In this document: piece by piece, positions 42,742-51,656 of the stretch
How positions within the stretch are numbered: position 1 is the stretch's first letter
How the letters are laid out: every line of letters begins with the position of its first letter
From: Pseudomonas fluorescens
GTDB lineage: Bacteria > Pseudomonadota > Gammaproteobacteria > Pseudomonadales > Pseudomonadaceae
Reading direction: 5' to 3'
Assembly (NCBI RefSeq): GCF_000968015.1
Contig: NZ_LACH01000003.1
Coordinates: 1-64,000 of the forward strand
Length of the DNA stretch: 64,000 bases
Position numbers and translations under genes: made by a program
The notes under the pieces: generated by a model
The model's input: only the letters and a program-made list of their open reading frames with translations
Database searches by the model: none
What the model was told of the DNA's origin: nothing

Positions 42742-44961
42742 TTACTTGCCAACATAACCACGCATTTGAGTAAGCGAGTCAGGGTCGATAATGTAGTAGT
42801 ACCCATTTTTCTCACCGCCATCCTTCCTTTGGGTTTTCAGGCCGTGCATTGACATGATCTCGCTTATTGCCCCCTGTTTCGAGCGGTCTGAAATGTTGGG
42901 AGAGTTCTTAGGGAGTCTGAAACCGCCTAGGATCGCTTGCTCTCGCACTTGGTTGATTCGATCATATGCTGCAACAGAGTTTTCAGGCTTCCAGACTCCG
43001 GACTGCAGACCAACATATATTTCCCTGACAATCCACTCGAACTCATTTAAACCACCGATAGACAACTTTGCGAAGTTAGCTAGTTTCACCCTGCCGACTC
43101 CCTCCCCCCAGAATTTCGCATCTTGAATTGTCAATTCGTTTTTCTTAAGGATCGTCTGGGCTTGGGCGCGAAGTGCTGAAAAGTATTCTTCTTCGTTAGA
43201 AGACCCGTTTTTGAGCACACGTTTGGCGTCGAGCTCCTGGAGCGGTTTTGCGCTCAAAAGCTTCGTGGCCGAGTCTTTCTTCAGAGCCTTGCGGGCGCTT
43301 GAGCCGGCTTTGAAGCCTTCGATGCCCTTTTCGTCATCACGCTCCATCTGTTCAATTTGGAAGCCTTGGCGGTGCATTTCGCGTGGAAGCGTGAACAGAA
43401 TGTTGTCCCTGAGCCATGCGTTGCGTTTGCGATGCGCGTGGAGTTCGATGTCAAAAGGGGTCTTTTGGGAAGCGTGGAATTCGACGTCTGCGACTTCCTC
43501 TTTTCTGTTCTGGGGGTTTCTGATACCGACAGTGAATTCTTTGATTGTCCTGTTCCTGCGGAGCATTTGGACAGCTTCACGCGGCGTTACAGAGCCTTCA
43601 AACAGTCCGTAGTGTTCATCGAAGTGACCAGAGGTGATTGAAAGCGCCGACGTGATCGCGGGACTGTACACAACAACTTTGTGGTCAGTTGAGTTGGGAT
43701 TGCTGATAAAAGCAGCCTGGGCGGGCCAGCTGGCGCTCTCGGCAGTTATCACCAATGCTGGTACACCGAGCTTTTCGGCAGCCTTGCCCAAGGCGCGGGC
43801 GTCCTTGGCAATGTCGCATGCGATCAGGACTTTTTTACCAGCTCCGATCGAATCGAGCGCCATGGCGCGGACTTGATCAAGCTGACCGAGTTTTATTCTG
43901 ATGTCGTCGTGAGACTGTTTTTTGCAGTCGACACGCACAATATCGTGGCCACGGTTGAGTAGTGCGAGACACTGATCATTGATGTCAGCGTCAGCCATAA
44001 TCGTCACCCCCCTGCTTCTGTTGGTTAGTGCTTTGAAAGTGTTCCAGACGCCTTCGCGGTCTTCTACGGAACCCTCGAAGATGTGGTTTATTACCTGACT
44101 TGCCTCGTCCACAACGACCAGGTCAACGTTTTTTAAGAATTCAGCAAACTTTAGACTGTTTATTGAGTTAACAACCAGCTTCAGGCCTAGCGCCGTTTCC
44201 ATTTGTCGTGGAGCAACATCCTCATAGTGAATCAATCCCTCGATGTTCAAGTTTTTGATGATCGATCGGCGGTGCGATATGACCAGGACTTTTTTGTTGT
44301 CCGACAGATAGCTCTCGATAACTTTTTGAAGAACCTTTGACGTTTTGCCCCAACCGGTGGGGAGTTGCAGGAGTCTGTCGCGAGGTTTGTCAGCCAGGAT
44401 TTCTGCGCATAGGACTTCGGGGGATTCAGGCTCGCTTTTGAACCTGTATTTATAGTCATCAGACCTTTGACTGTAATCTGCCTCCACTTTATTTATGTTT
44501 CTCGCCAGGGCTTCTGCACAAAGCTGGGCGTCAAAGCAGGATGCGTCGACAAGCAACGCTACAGAGCGTGGAATTTCAACATTGCCAAAGGATTCGCGTG
44601 CGAGTTCAAGAGCTGCTTTGTCCAAAGCCTTATATGACTTGGCCCTGGCCAGGACTTTTAAAAAAACAGTTGAGCGCCTCATGTCGTAAACGTTATCAAC
44701 AATTTTGCCATTGTCGCCGTCGTATACACCGGATGCTGTCGAGTATGCAGCATATATTGCGTTAACGGAGTCGGTGGAGATGTCGATCAGCCGTTTAATC
44801 TGTGGGTATTCGGACTTAAAGTACTCCGCCTCCGCCTGCGGAAGGCCAGTGGAGATAGTCATAACACCATCGATCCCGCCTGCATAATTAATAATCACGG
44901 CTTTAGAAAATTGGACATCGCCAAGGATTTTTGATTCAAGATTTACAGTTGCCTGGGTCAT
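42742..44961 (-). CDS. CyRepA1-type replication helicase (Herpes_ori_bp family)
   Basis: A 739-residue replication protein. The ATG at 44961 has GGTAAG upstream; an ATG four codons earlier does not. The ATPase part has Walker A PTGWGKT (201-207), a VISHRRS motif (228-234) and Walker B VVVDEAS (283-289), characteristic of plasmid CyRepA1/origin-binding helicases. The N-terminal 180 residues may contact primase or DNA. The gene is divergent from a primase gene across an origin-like region, so both form one replicon. Confidence 0.8.
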   Translation of the reverse strand: MTQATVNLESKILGDVQFSKAVIINYAGGIDGVMTISTGLPQAEAEYFKSEYPQIKRLIDISTDSVNAIYAAYSTASGVYDGDNGKIVDNVYDMRRSTVFLKVLARAKSYKALDKAALELARESFGNVEIPRSVALLVDASCFDAQLCAEALARNINKVEADYSQRSDDYKYRFKSEPESPEVLCAEILADKPRDRLLQLPTGWGKTSKVLQKVIESYLSDNKKVLVISHRRSIIKNLNIEGLIHYEDVAPRQMETALGLKLVVNSINSLKFAEFLKNVDLVVVDEASQVINHIFEGSVEDREGVWNTFKALTNRSRGVTIMADADINDQCLALLNRGHDIVRVDCKKQSHDDIRIKLGQLDQVRAMALDSIGAGKKVLIACDIAKDARALGKAAEKLGVPALVITAESASWPAQAAFISNPNSTDHKVVVYSPAITSALSITSGHFDEHYGLFEGSVTPREAVQMLRRNRTIKEFTVGIRNPQNRKEEVADVEFHASQKTPFDIELHAHRKRNAWLRDNILFTLPREMHRQGFQIEQMERDDEKGIEGFKAGSSARKALKKDSATKLLSAKPLQELDAKRVLKNGSSNEEEYFSALRAQAQTILKKNELTIQDAKFWGEGVGRVKLANFAKLSIGGLNEFEWIVREIYVGLQSGVWKPENSVAAYDRINQVREQAILGGFRLPKNSPNISDRSKQGAISEIMSMHGLKTQRKDGGEKNGYYYIIDPDSLTQMRGYVGK

Positions 44962-45295
44962 TTTGCTTACCATTTTTATTGTTAGTGCTCACCGCACATT
45001 TTTATGATGCAGGATGAGCAAACCCGCGCACAACACTATTTTCAATGTTTTTTGCTTGCTGAATAATGATTGTTGGGTATACAGATTGAGCGACGTTGAC
45101 GGGTATCGCTCAACATTGCCATAAGTTGTTTGTAGTTGCCAAAAGCGTTTTTCTTAACCAAATGATTTGAATCAACCATAGCTATGCTTGTATAACTGAC
45201 ATACGTGATCTGACAACCCTCAACGGGTACATTTCTTTTTAAAAGGAAAAGGATGGTTGCGGGTAACGAGAAACCAATTGGTTAAGAAAGACAAA
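44962..45295. other. Candidate replication origin between helicase and primase genes
   Basis: This 334-base divergent intergenic region is AT-rich and dense in dyads. TTGAGCGA and TCGCTCAA (45086-45113) form an 8-bp perfect stem. The nested palindromic element copy B follows. TTGAAT (45167) and TATAAC (45191) at 18 bases spacing form a + strand promoter. Origins commonly lie between replication genes. No iterons like those at 4401 are seen here. Confidence 0.55.
45144..45290. repeat. Nested palindromic element, copy B
   Basis: The outer arms TTCTTAACCAAATG (in 45144-45164) and CCAATTGGTTAAGAAAG (45274-45290) enclose ACCCTCAACGGGT (45216-45228) and GGTTGCGGGT (45255-45264), with TTTCTTTTTAAAAGGAAA at the centre. 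From 45216 onward the sequence is homologous, in the same orientation, to copy A from 22679. Copy B lies in the presumed origin, ends 6 bases before a small start codon and is larger than copy A because a promoter separates its left arms. Confidence 0.8.
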
Positions 45296-45388
45296 ATGTC
45301 TTCGCTACTCCATATACCTAACAATCAAAAATCAGCAAGCAAAATAGGTATTGTGCAGGGCTTTGCTCACCCAGCATTATATAAATGA
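45296..45388 (+). CDS. Possible 30-residue leader peptide
   Basis: ATG at 45296 opens a frame of 30 codons (MSSLLHIPNNQKSASKIGI...) ending at TGA 45388, 41 bases before the primase start. The right arm of element copy B (GGTTAAGAAAG) forms its leader in the same way that copy A forms the leader of the gene at 22632. It may be a leader peptide or chance. Confidence 0.35.
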   Translation: MSSLLHIPNNQKSASKIGIVQGFAHPALYK

Positions 45389-45427
45389 AGACGACAAGAT
45401 CTTCATCACAACAAGAGATAGACCGTC

Positions 45428-46717
45428 ATGACAAAGTACTCCACTCAATCCACCGCAGCTACAAACGCCGTGTTGCCCCAGGTTGCCGAAGGCCTTAAAT
45501 CGATTTTCGAAAAACATTTCGAACAACCGCTGGTTATTATCGAGAAAACAAAAGCTCCGACATTTATACCGGCATCATTTCGCATTCAATCAAGGAATGA
45601 CGCAAACATAGATACATCAACGATGATAGTTTTCGATGTCGATCAAAAACTGGGTATGGACTATGCCGACGACATGATCCAACTCGAAGAAACCGAAGAT
45701 GCGTTGATCGATCTTGGCCTTGAGCACTTTATATACACAAGTCACAGCCACACGCTCAGTGCCCCACGGTTCAGGATCGTAATTTCGGCATCACGACCTT
45801 TTTACCCCACTGAGCACAACACAATTTGCGCCGCCATCCTGGAACAGCTGGACGAGTTCTTAGGCGGACGCTTGCTGAAAGTTATCGATCCATGCTGGAA
45901 AGTCCCGTCTCAATGCTATTACACGTTCACAGTCCACCCCGACCGCCAGGCCCACGCGATCAGCTTTTTTAATCCAGGTCATCCCGCAGACGCTGACGAC
46001 TACAAGCTCCACCAATCCAGATACGGTATAGAGCAGGAGTACAAGCCTGGAGCCCCCCGCAAAGCGACAGGTGCCACAGGCGCACGCGGACGTTCTTATG
46101 AGCTCAACAGAATCGTAGGTGGCATGCTCACATCGTCGACCGAGGCCGAGATCGCTAAAAGACTTTTCGAAATCGACAACACCCTGCACGCGCCAAATGG
46201 TTACTTCCGCGACCCACAGTACCCCCGCAACCGCCAGCGCCCAGGAGAGACTCCAGAAGCAGCCGCATGGCGCTCATGCGTAGCATTCACCAAGTCTCAC
46301 TTGAACAGCCTTAAACGGAAAATCAGAAAGCCAGCGGACACTGCGATCGTATTCAAAAAGTCGACTTCGAGAGAGCCCATGCCCACGCATGACGCGCTGA
46401 TTCAGCTCCATGCAGTTAAAGACCAGCCGACAACGAAAGGCGGTGAAAGCGTCCTTTTAGAATTAATCGTCCTGTCTGGTGAGCACGCTGGCCGGCATTT
46501 CTGGCACAGGCTCTACGGCCAGGGAAATCACGAGATGGCGATAAAAATCAGCACCTCGATTAAAGACAAAATTGCTCGTGCAACAAAAACCGAAATCAAA
46601 ACAATCCAGGACACTACCCGCGCCCTGGGCAAGCCCGTGATGGCCAGAATCAAGCACAAGCCCGGTACAGGCGGATTCCCGGCTCAAAACGAAATCGGCG
46701 ACCTCCATCTCAACTGA
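45428..46717 (+). CDS. Archaeo-eukaryotic-type primase (primase-polymerase)
   Basis: A 429-residue replication primase. The AEP core shows Asp70-Val-Asp72 (IVFDVDQ), TSHSHT (104-109) and APRFRIVIS (112-120), matching the DxD, sxH and basic motifs of plasmid and phage AEP primases. The remaining half (about 230-429) has a helical part with zinc-free charged segments. It would prime or copy DNA at the adjacent origin, with the divergent CyRepA1-type helicase. AACAAGAGATAGACC precedes the start. Confidence 0.75.
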   Translation: MTKYSTQSTAATNAVLPQVAEGLKSIFEKHFEQPLVIIEKTKAPTFIPASFRIQSRNDANIDTSTMIVFDVDQKLGMDYADDMIQLEETEDALIDLGLEHFIYTSHSHTLSAPRFRIVISASRPFYPTEHNTICAAILEQLDEFLGGRLLKVIDPCWKVPSQCYYTFTVHPDRQAHAISFFNPGHPADADDYKLHQSRYGIEQEYKPGAPRKATGATGARGRSYELNRIVGGMLTSSTEAEIAKRLFEIDNTLHAPNGYFRDPQYPRNRQRPGETPEAAAWRSCVAFTKSHLNSLKRKIRKPADTAIVFKKSTSREPMPTHDALIQLHAVKDQPTTKGGESVLLELIVLSGEHAGRHFWHRLYGQGNHEMAIKISTSIKDKIARATKTEIKTIQDTTRALGKPVMARIKHKPGTGGFPAQNEIGDLHLN

Positions 46718-46723
46718 CCAACC

Positions 46724-46746
46724 AGGGGCCGCGAGGCCCCCTTTTT
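46724..46746 (+). terminator. Rho-independent terminator after the primase gene
   Basis: GGGGCC-GCGA-GGCCCC followed by CTTTTT, a few bases after the primase stop at 46717. Confidence 0.85.
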
Positions 46747-46857
46747 GTGCGCAAACAAAGGCGCGGCAAACAAAGCCTAAAAGCAAAGCTTTGACATCAA
46801 ACCCAACACCCCTTGGGACCAAAGCCCCCTCGACATTCTTGCTAGTAGAAACACTGG

Positions 46858-46886
46858 TTGATGTCGGACAACTCGCTATATTATAG
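46858..46886 (+). promoter_or_regulatory. Sigma70-like promoter
   Basis: TTGATG at 46858 and TTATAG at 46881 have 17 bases between them, 48 bases before the start at 46934. TATTAT at 46879 is an alternative -10. Confidence 0.45.
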
Positions 46887-46933
46887 CAACTACAAATCTT
46901 TACTTTTTCCATGCCAACGGTCAGGAAACTTTA

Positions 46934-47914
46934 ATGCCACGCCCCAAGCTCAGCGAACACGAAAAAGTCCGGCAGCGAGCAATACGCCTGAAAATCAAGC
47001 TCGATGAGTGCGCTCAGTTACTAGCAGATGAGCTGCTTAGTGATGACCCACATACGCAGATTTTGCGCGCAAAAGCGCTGTCAGAACGCCTGACGCTGGC
47101 AAAAGCAATCTCCGATGGGATCGGTGATCGCGGCGAGGTTGAAAAGCGCCTGGCCCTTCTGCCGGGGGTTTCCGAAATTCAGGCGTTTTCTGTTTTGCCT
47201 GAGGTCAATTTGCGGATTGGGAAGATAAACAAAACTCGGGAGCAGGAGTACTTTGAGGCTCTTTCCGAATTCGACGTGCATATGTCTGAGCTGAATCGAA
47301 TCGAGAATGCTGACGATCTACCACTCTCAACTCCTGCGTCCATATACCAAGCTGCATACTCGACTAACTCATACGCGTCAGGCAGGAAGCCCCGTGGCAT
47401 GCTGGAGAACCTTGATCGCGATTTATCAGAGGCGATTTTCACTGGCCGCTTTGCCTTGGCACGTGCAATCGACAACGAAGCCAGGCCAAAAACCATGGGG
47501 AGGCCATCACGTTCAGTGGCATCAGTGAAAGCAGAAAATGAAAAGCGTGCTGCAGAACTGGAGGCTCTGATAGAAAAATCAGAATCAGACTTGGCTGGTG
47601 TCGAGATATTTGACCGGGCTGTAAAGATATTCCGTGACGTTTCCTCAAGTCTAAAGCGACTTATAAAGGAAGCAGATGGGATTATGCAGTCCGAAGCTAA
47701 AGCTCAGCTAACAATAGTCGAGGGGTATCTAAAAGGTTTTAAGAGAGAACGTGTCAGGTACGTTGAAAATGGTGAGCCTGACTTGCCTGTCACGCATCTA
47801 AATAGCCCTAGATTCCATTTATTGAACGCAAAATCAATGCTTGCAACAGTCAGGGAAATTTATAACGAAATCGCCATAGAAAAAGACTTGAAGAAATTCA
47901 GATCTGTCAAATAG
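46934..47914 (+). CDS. Hypothetical protein, helical and charged
   Basis: A 326-residue protein rich in Ala, Glu, Lys and Arg with long helices (about residues 5-65 and 195-260). The beginning MPRPKLSEHEKVRQRAIRLK is highly basic and may bind DNA. GRKPRGMLENLDRDLSEAIFTGRFALARAID in the middle and KTMGRPSRS look like conserved motifs of a plasmid- or phage-specific family that I do not recognise. It is expressed rightwards after the replication module. Confidence 0.65.
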   Translation: MPRPKLSEHEKVRQRAIRLKIKLDECAQLLADELLSDDPHTQILRAKALSERLTLAKAISDGIGDRGEVEKRLALLPGVSEIQAFSVLPEVNLRIGKINKTREQEYFEALSEFDVHMSELNRIENADDLPLSTPASIYQAAYSTNSYASGRKPRGMLENLDRDLSEAIFTGRFALARAIDNEARPKTMGRPSRSVASVKAENEKRAAELEALIEKSESDLAGVEIFDRAVKIFRDVSSSLKRLIKEADGIMQSEAKAQLTIVEGYLKGFKRERVRYVENGEPDLPVTHLNSPRFHLLNAKSMLATVREIYNEIAIEKDLKKFRSVK

Positions 47915-48008
47915 TTAGTATTTGCATAGACTTATACACCCGTTTACATTCGACCTGACCAATGCATTTCGCGGCCTTGACCTGATAAACAACACAAAGC
48001 AGACGATC

Positions 48009-48329
48009 ATGAAAAAAGACTTCTCTATGCACCTTCTAAACACATATTGTTCACAAGATGAAGCCGAGGAGGCTGTCGCTTTATTGAAAGGCCCGACGCG
48101 AGTAGCCAGCGAAAGGGACGATACTGACACTATCTATAATTTATTCGCAGAGGCGACATGGGCGAATTTACACAGCTTGGAAATGTATGATTTACCTGAG
48201 TTAAAAGCATTGTTGATGGATCGAGCTTCTTGGGGGCAGATTCAAATCCAAAGACACCAGGAAATATTGCGAGGACTGGAAAGAGTATCAAAAAAATATG
48301 ATTTAAAACTTCCAGCCCACTGGCAATGA
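48009..48329 (+). CDS. Hypothetical protein
   Basis: A 106-residue acidic helical protein starting at 48009 after AAAGCAGACG. A longer reading from a TTG at 47922 is possible. SQDEAEEAVALLKGP is a likely helix-loop motif. It precedes a convergent restriction enzyme gene and has no known relatives that I can name. Confidence 0.55.
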   Translation: MKKDFSMHLLNTYCSQDEAEEAVALLKGPTRVASERDDTDTIYNLFAEATWANLHSLEMYDLPELKALLMDRASWGQIQIQRHQEILRGLERVSKKYDLKLPAHWQ

Positions 48330-48342
48330 TGGGCATTACACT

Positions 48343-49320
48343 TTATGAAGAAGAGATTCCAACCATGGCGATAATGTTCTGCTTAAACTCTTCATATGCA
48401 GGGCCTTTCTTACTAGCAAGGTCTTTAAGTGAATAAAAGGTATTAGTAGTCGGTGATTCGGTTTTAGCCTTCGCAATATCTAGCTTCGAAACGTTAACTA
48501 CCGTCCAGCACTCTCGATAGCCTTCTTTCTTTGCTTTTTGATGACTTTTTTCCGCTTCCCCTATCCGATTATGAATATTCGAAATATCCGTTCCACTTTT
48601 AACTTCAATCGCGAGAATCTTACGAGAAGTCTTGTCAGCCATTACCTCACGAATAACAATATCTGGATCAGCCGCAAACTCTACCCATACATCTCGGCCA
48701 CCGCCGTTCTTGATTTCGATCGCTTCGCGAGTAGAATTAACAATTGCGTGGCGCAGTATTTCCTCAATGATTGAGAATACGTCCACAATGCCTTTTTGAC
48801 CTAGCTTGTTATTTCCGCCACCACGCATCTGCGGGCCAACTGTCAACAGTGTCAAATCATCCAGTAGATCTATATTGAGATCCGATACTCCTAGACCATT
48901 TACCAGATGAGACGCGGCCCCACATAATGCACTGCAAAGTTCTTCAATGCTCACTTGTGCCTTGGCATTGATTTTACCTGTAGTTTCCATGGCTTTAAGG
49001 GACGCAATACCAAAGCCCGTGCCATAAAACTCCTTCTGGCTGTATCCAAGCAACAGACGATAATAACCAATCAATCGAGGATTTGCTCGCAGGACTGCGG
49101 GAACCGCGAAAACCAGCTCCCCCCTAAGGCCTTTTGCTGCAAGTTTAGTTAGGTCGCTATCCGCAACAAATTTCGAAAGCTCGACGTCTATGCCAGAAAT
49201 TTGCAAACCGCTTACTGTTTCCAATAGCGCGTTCTGCAACCAAAGCTCCCGGAATTCCTTAAGTTTGCTAGCAAACGAAACTTGCAGCTCAGGCAAAGGG
49301 AAGCAAAGATCCGTCTTCAT
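48343..49320 (-). CDS. XcyI-like type II restriction endonuclease
   Basis: A 325-residue nuclease. The start, LCFPLPELQVSFASKLKEFRELWLQNAL, and the overall length fit the XcyI family (C^CCGGG). Pro219-Asp220 and Glu239-Val-Lys241 (ILAIEVKSG) form the PD-(D/E)xK site. The gene follows its methylase and overlaps it by four bases. The specificity is inferred from family resemblance only. With the methylase it protects the host and stabilises the island by post-segregational killing. Confidence 0.75.
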   Translation of the reverse strand: MKTDLCFPLPELQVSFASKLKEFRELWLQNALLETVSGLQISGIDVELSKFVADSDLTKLAAKGLRGELVFAVPAVLRANPRLIGYYRLLLGYSQKEFYGTGFGIASLKAMETTGKINAKAQVSIEELCSALCGAASHLVNGLGVSDLNIDLLDDLTLLTVGPQMRGGGNNKLGQKGIVDVFSIIEEILRHAIVNSTREAIEIKNGGGRDVWVEFAADPDIVIREVMADKTSRKILAIEVKSGTDISNIHNRIGEAEKSHQKAKKEGYRECWTVVNVSKLDIAKAKTESPTTNTFYSLKDLASKKGPAYEEFKQNIIAMVGISSS

Positions 49321-50201
49321 GCAGCATTAATCCTTATAATTTTATTGAATATACCGCCCAAGCGTTCCAGTGCAAGATCGACGTATGCTGGGTTGAGCTC
49401 AATTCCGGCGAAATTTCTGTTTTCTTCGTTGCACACTAATCCAACTGTTCCCGAGCCGAAAAAAGGATCTAGGATAAAATCCCCAGGCTCAGAAGATGCT
49501 TTGATACATGGTCGAATTAAATCCAGTGGGAAAGTTGCAAAGTGTGCGCCAGCGTAGGGCTTGGTATTGATATTCCAAACTGTTCGCAAGTTACGCAGCC
49601 CTCCCCCATCAGCAACTTGTTTAACAGCATCCGAGTTGTAGAAATATTTTTCAGATTTGCTAAACATGAAAAGGAACTCGTGGGAGCGAGTTGGGCGATC
49701 TTTAACACTTTCGGGCATGGCATTGGGTTTGTTCCAGATAATATCTGTCCTCAGATACCATCCATCATCTTGAAGAGCAAAAGCCAGGCGCCAAGGAATA
49801 CCCATCAAGTCTTTCGGCTTGAGCCCCTCAGGCGTATCAGGCCGAACAGTCATCGCTCTTGCCGGATTTTTTTTGTCGCTAGCTCTATAGCCACGATTAC
49901 CACTGGTATAACCGTCACCGATATTTACCCAAAGTGTGCCGTCATCAGTCAGCACGCGTTTAACTTCGGAAAACACCATAACTAACTTCTGAATGAATTG
50001 AGGCATGGCCATTTCTAGCCCTATTTGATCCTCGATTCCGTAGTCACGAAGCCCCCAGTAAGGTGGAGAAGTCACGACACACCTTACACTTCCGCTTGGC
50101 AGACGACGCAAAACAGTAAGCGCGTCACCCTCAAATATCGTAGAGGCATCGAGATTCAGCTGTGTTTCACGTGCGACTTTTTCAATAATTGGTTGCTTCA
50201 T
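49317..50201 (-). CDS. Beta-class DNA methyltransferase of the R-M pair
   Basis: A 294-residue methyltransferase. Motif IV TSPPYWGLRDYG (44-55) comes before motif I DPFFGSGTVGL (245-255), the order of beta-class N4-cytosine or N6-adenine enzymes. TSPPYWGLRDYG is common among enzymes that modify CCCGGG-type sites at N4 of cytosine. It would protect DNA from the adjacent nuclease. The 290 bases upstream (50202-50492) are AT-rich and hold nothing else I recognise. Confidence 0.88.
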   Translation of the reverse strand: MKQPIIEKVARETQLNLDASTIFEGDALTVLRRLPSGSVRCVVTSPPYWGLRDYGIEDQIGLEMAMPQFIQKLVMVFSEVKRVLTDDGTLWVNIGDGYTSGNRGYRASDKKNPARAMTVRPDTPEGLKPKDLMGIPWRLAFALQDDGWYLRTDIIWNKPNAMPESVKDRPTRSHEFLFMFSKSEKYFYNSDAVKQVADGGGLRNLRTVWNINTKPYAGAHFATFPLDLIRPCIKASSEPGDFILDPFFGSGTVGLVCNEENRNFAGIELNPAYVDLALERLGGIFNKIIRINAA

Positions 50202-50492
50202 AACTGCCTCTATATTTCTACGGCCAGCATTCTACTAGATTCCAAGGGAATTTAACAGTACTCTATTTTAATTTATAAACAAATTCGCACTCATACTTTT
50301 TAATTAACAGTATTGGTGCCGACTCTCCAATCAAAAACCAATATAAAAAATGAGTGTGCTTTTTACTTCCCCCCCACAATCCAGGTAGCGACCATATTTG
50401 AAACTAAGCAAATAGCTACTTATCCAGACCTAGAACAACAACTATATGCGGGAGATAAATAGCAAAGAGCCAGCGAGGCCCTTTTCTCCATT

Positions 50493-50822
50493 TCAATTGT
50501 CATCAACCAATAGAAATTTTGGCGGCGAGATCCAGCTGCATGCGAGCCAGAGCAATACAAAAATCCCAACATTCCCAGCAATGGCAGCAACTCCGAAAAA
50601 TGGGTATACGAGCCCTTTAGGGATAAAAAGGTAAGCCAGGAATCCTGGAGGCCCAGCGAAAAAAGAAGACAGCGCTCCATGCCCCGCGAAATTTGGCAAC
50701 AATCTGTGCACTGCAGCAACGTATTCGGCGACGGAGTGAGCATCCCACCCAGCGCAACCGGCAAAAATCGACGCTGGGAGCAGCCAATATTTGAAATACC
50801 CCCAAAAAATATGCATCACCAT
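50493..50822 (-). CDS. Small membrane protein
   Basis: A 109-residue protein starting at 50822 behind GGAGGG at ideal spacing. Hydrophobic segments occur at about 5-22, 55-75 and 78-98. The first gene of the pair ends a few bases into this one (50816). Its role is unknown; similar small two-gene membrane units are seen in prophages and islands. A longer reading from 50960 lacks a ribosome site. Confidence 0.6.
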   Translation of the reverse strand: MVMHIFWGYFKYWLLPASIFAGCAGWDAHSVAEYVAAVHRLLPNFAGHGALSSFFAGPPGFLAYLFIPKGLVYPFFGVAAIAGNVGIFVLLWLACSWISPPKFLLVDDN

Positions 50823-50947
50823 AACCGGCCCTCCGGAGCTCCGATGGCATATTTGATGATCTGGCCCAGCACACAAAGTGCGACGAACCAGGCCGTCCAT
50901 TTTTTGAAACTGACTCTCACGAAGAGCAACCCCATGATCGCATCCAT
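50816..50947 (-). CDS. Very small membrane protein
   Basis: A 43-residue protein (MDAIMGLLFVRVSFKKWTAW...), shorter than most gene-calling limits. AATTGGGGGGTTGGA before the ATG is G-rich and could act as a ribosome site. One hydrophobic segment spans WFVALCVLGQIIKYAIG. Its stop overlaps the start of the next gene, so the two are coupled. Confidence 0.5.
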   Translation of the reverse strand: MDAIMGLLFVRVSFKKWTAWFVALCVLGQIIKYAIGAPEGRLW

Positions 50948-51149
50948 TCCAACCCCCCAATTGTTAATATCTGATTAGATAATAGGCGCCCTCCGAGCCT
51001 TGTCAAACTCCTTCCTCTGAGCCTTTTTTGCCCGACCCGAAACTTTTTTTCGTCTTTTTTGTTGTCCGACGTCAGTTTTAATCGATAAAAAACAATGAGT
51101 TACGAACAGAGTATAGAGATCGTATACCGCAGAATTTATTTGGTGTATA

Positions 51150-51178
51150 TTGACTGGCCGAAGGCCATAACGTAACGT
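51150..51178 (+). promoter_or_regulatory. Promoter with internal palindrome before the Xis-like gene
   Basis: TTGACT at 51150 and TAACGT at 51173 are 17 bases apart, with the dyad TGGCC-GAA-GGCCA between them. GTATA-N7-TATAC (51110-51126) lies just upstream. Both dyads could be bound by a regulator. Confidence 0.45.
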
Positions 51179-51217
51179 CTTCCATGTCATCAACGACATA
51201 ACCTGCAGAAGACAGAT

Positions 51218-51436
51218 ATGACAACGACATTGGACATTCACGACGAAATCCTGCCTTGGGAAGCCTCGGAAATCATCGGCGTTTCCGAGAAAACACTTAC
51301 AAAATGGCGCTGCAAAGGCATCCGCACACACGAAAACCCTGAAGTACCGCGCTCTTGGAAGCGTTTTGGGCGTGTTTATTACTCACGCAGTCGATGCATT
51401 GAGTTTCGCGAGCGCAACACCCTACCGACTGCGTAG
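51218..51436 (+). CDS. AlpA/excisionase-like HTH protein
   Basis: A 72-residue protein with a winged-helix/MerR-like HTH (ILPWEASEIIGVSEKTLTKW, about residues 11-30) followed by a wing with WKRFGRVYYSRSRCIEF. This is the AlpA/Xis size and layout. It stands 330 bases from attR, and in the excised circle it would be next to the integrase gene, the usual place for a recombination directionality factor. Confidence 0.75.
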   Translation: MTTTLDIHDEILPWEASEIIGVSEKTLTKWRCKGIRTHENPEVPRSWKRFGRVYYSRSRCIEFRERNTLPTA

Positions 51437-51656
51437 CAACATCAGCATCACCAAACTGCGCAACAACGGATAGCAATATAGGAATGGACTCGCATAAAAA
51501 AGACGTATGTCAGACCGGCGAGCAATTCGATTGGTGACAAACGTCTTTGAAGATTTCCTCCCGCCAGCCCTGGCACACCCCTCCCCTCAAAACAAAACCC
51601 TAAACCATTCCTCGCCATATCCCCGCTCGCTCACAGCATTGATCGACCTTGCCCAT

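Noticed and set aside
44247..44689. Frames on both strands inside the helicase gene
   Set aside because: They lie wholly within a gene with clear ATPase motifs in another frame.
50162..50177. A second parS-like sequence, TGTTTCACGTGCGACT
   Set aside because: It has three mismatches in one half-site and lies inside the methyltransferase gene, so chance is the simpler explanation.
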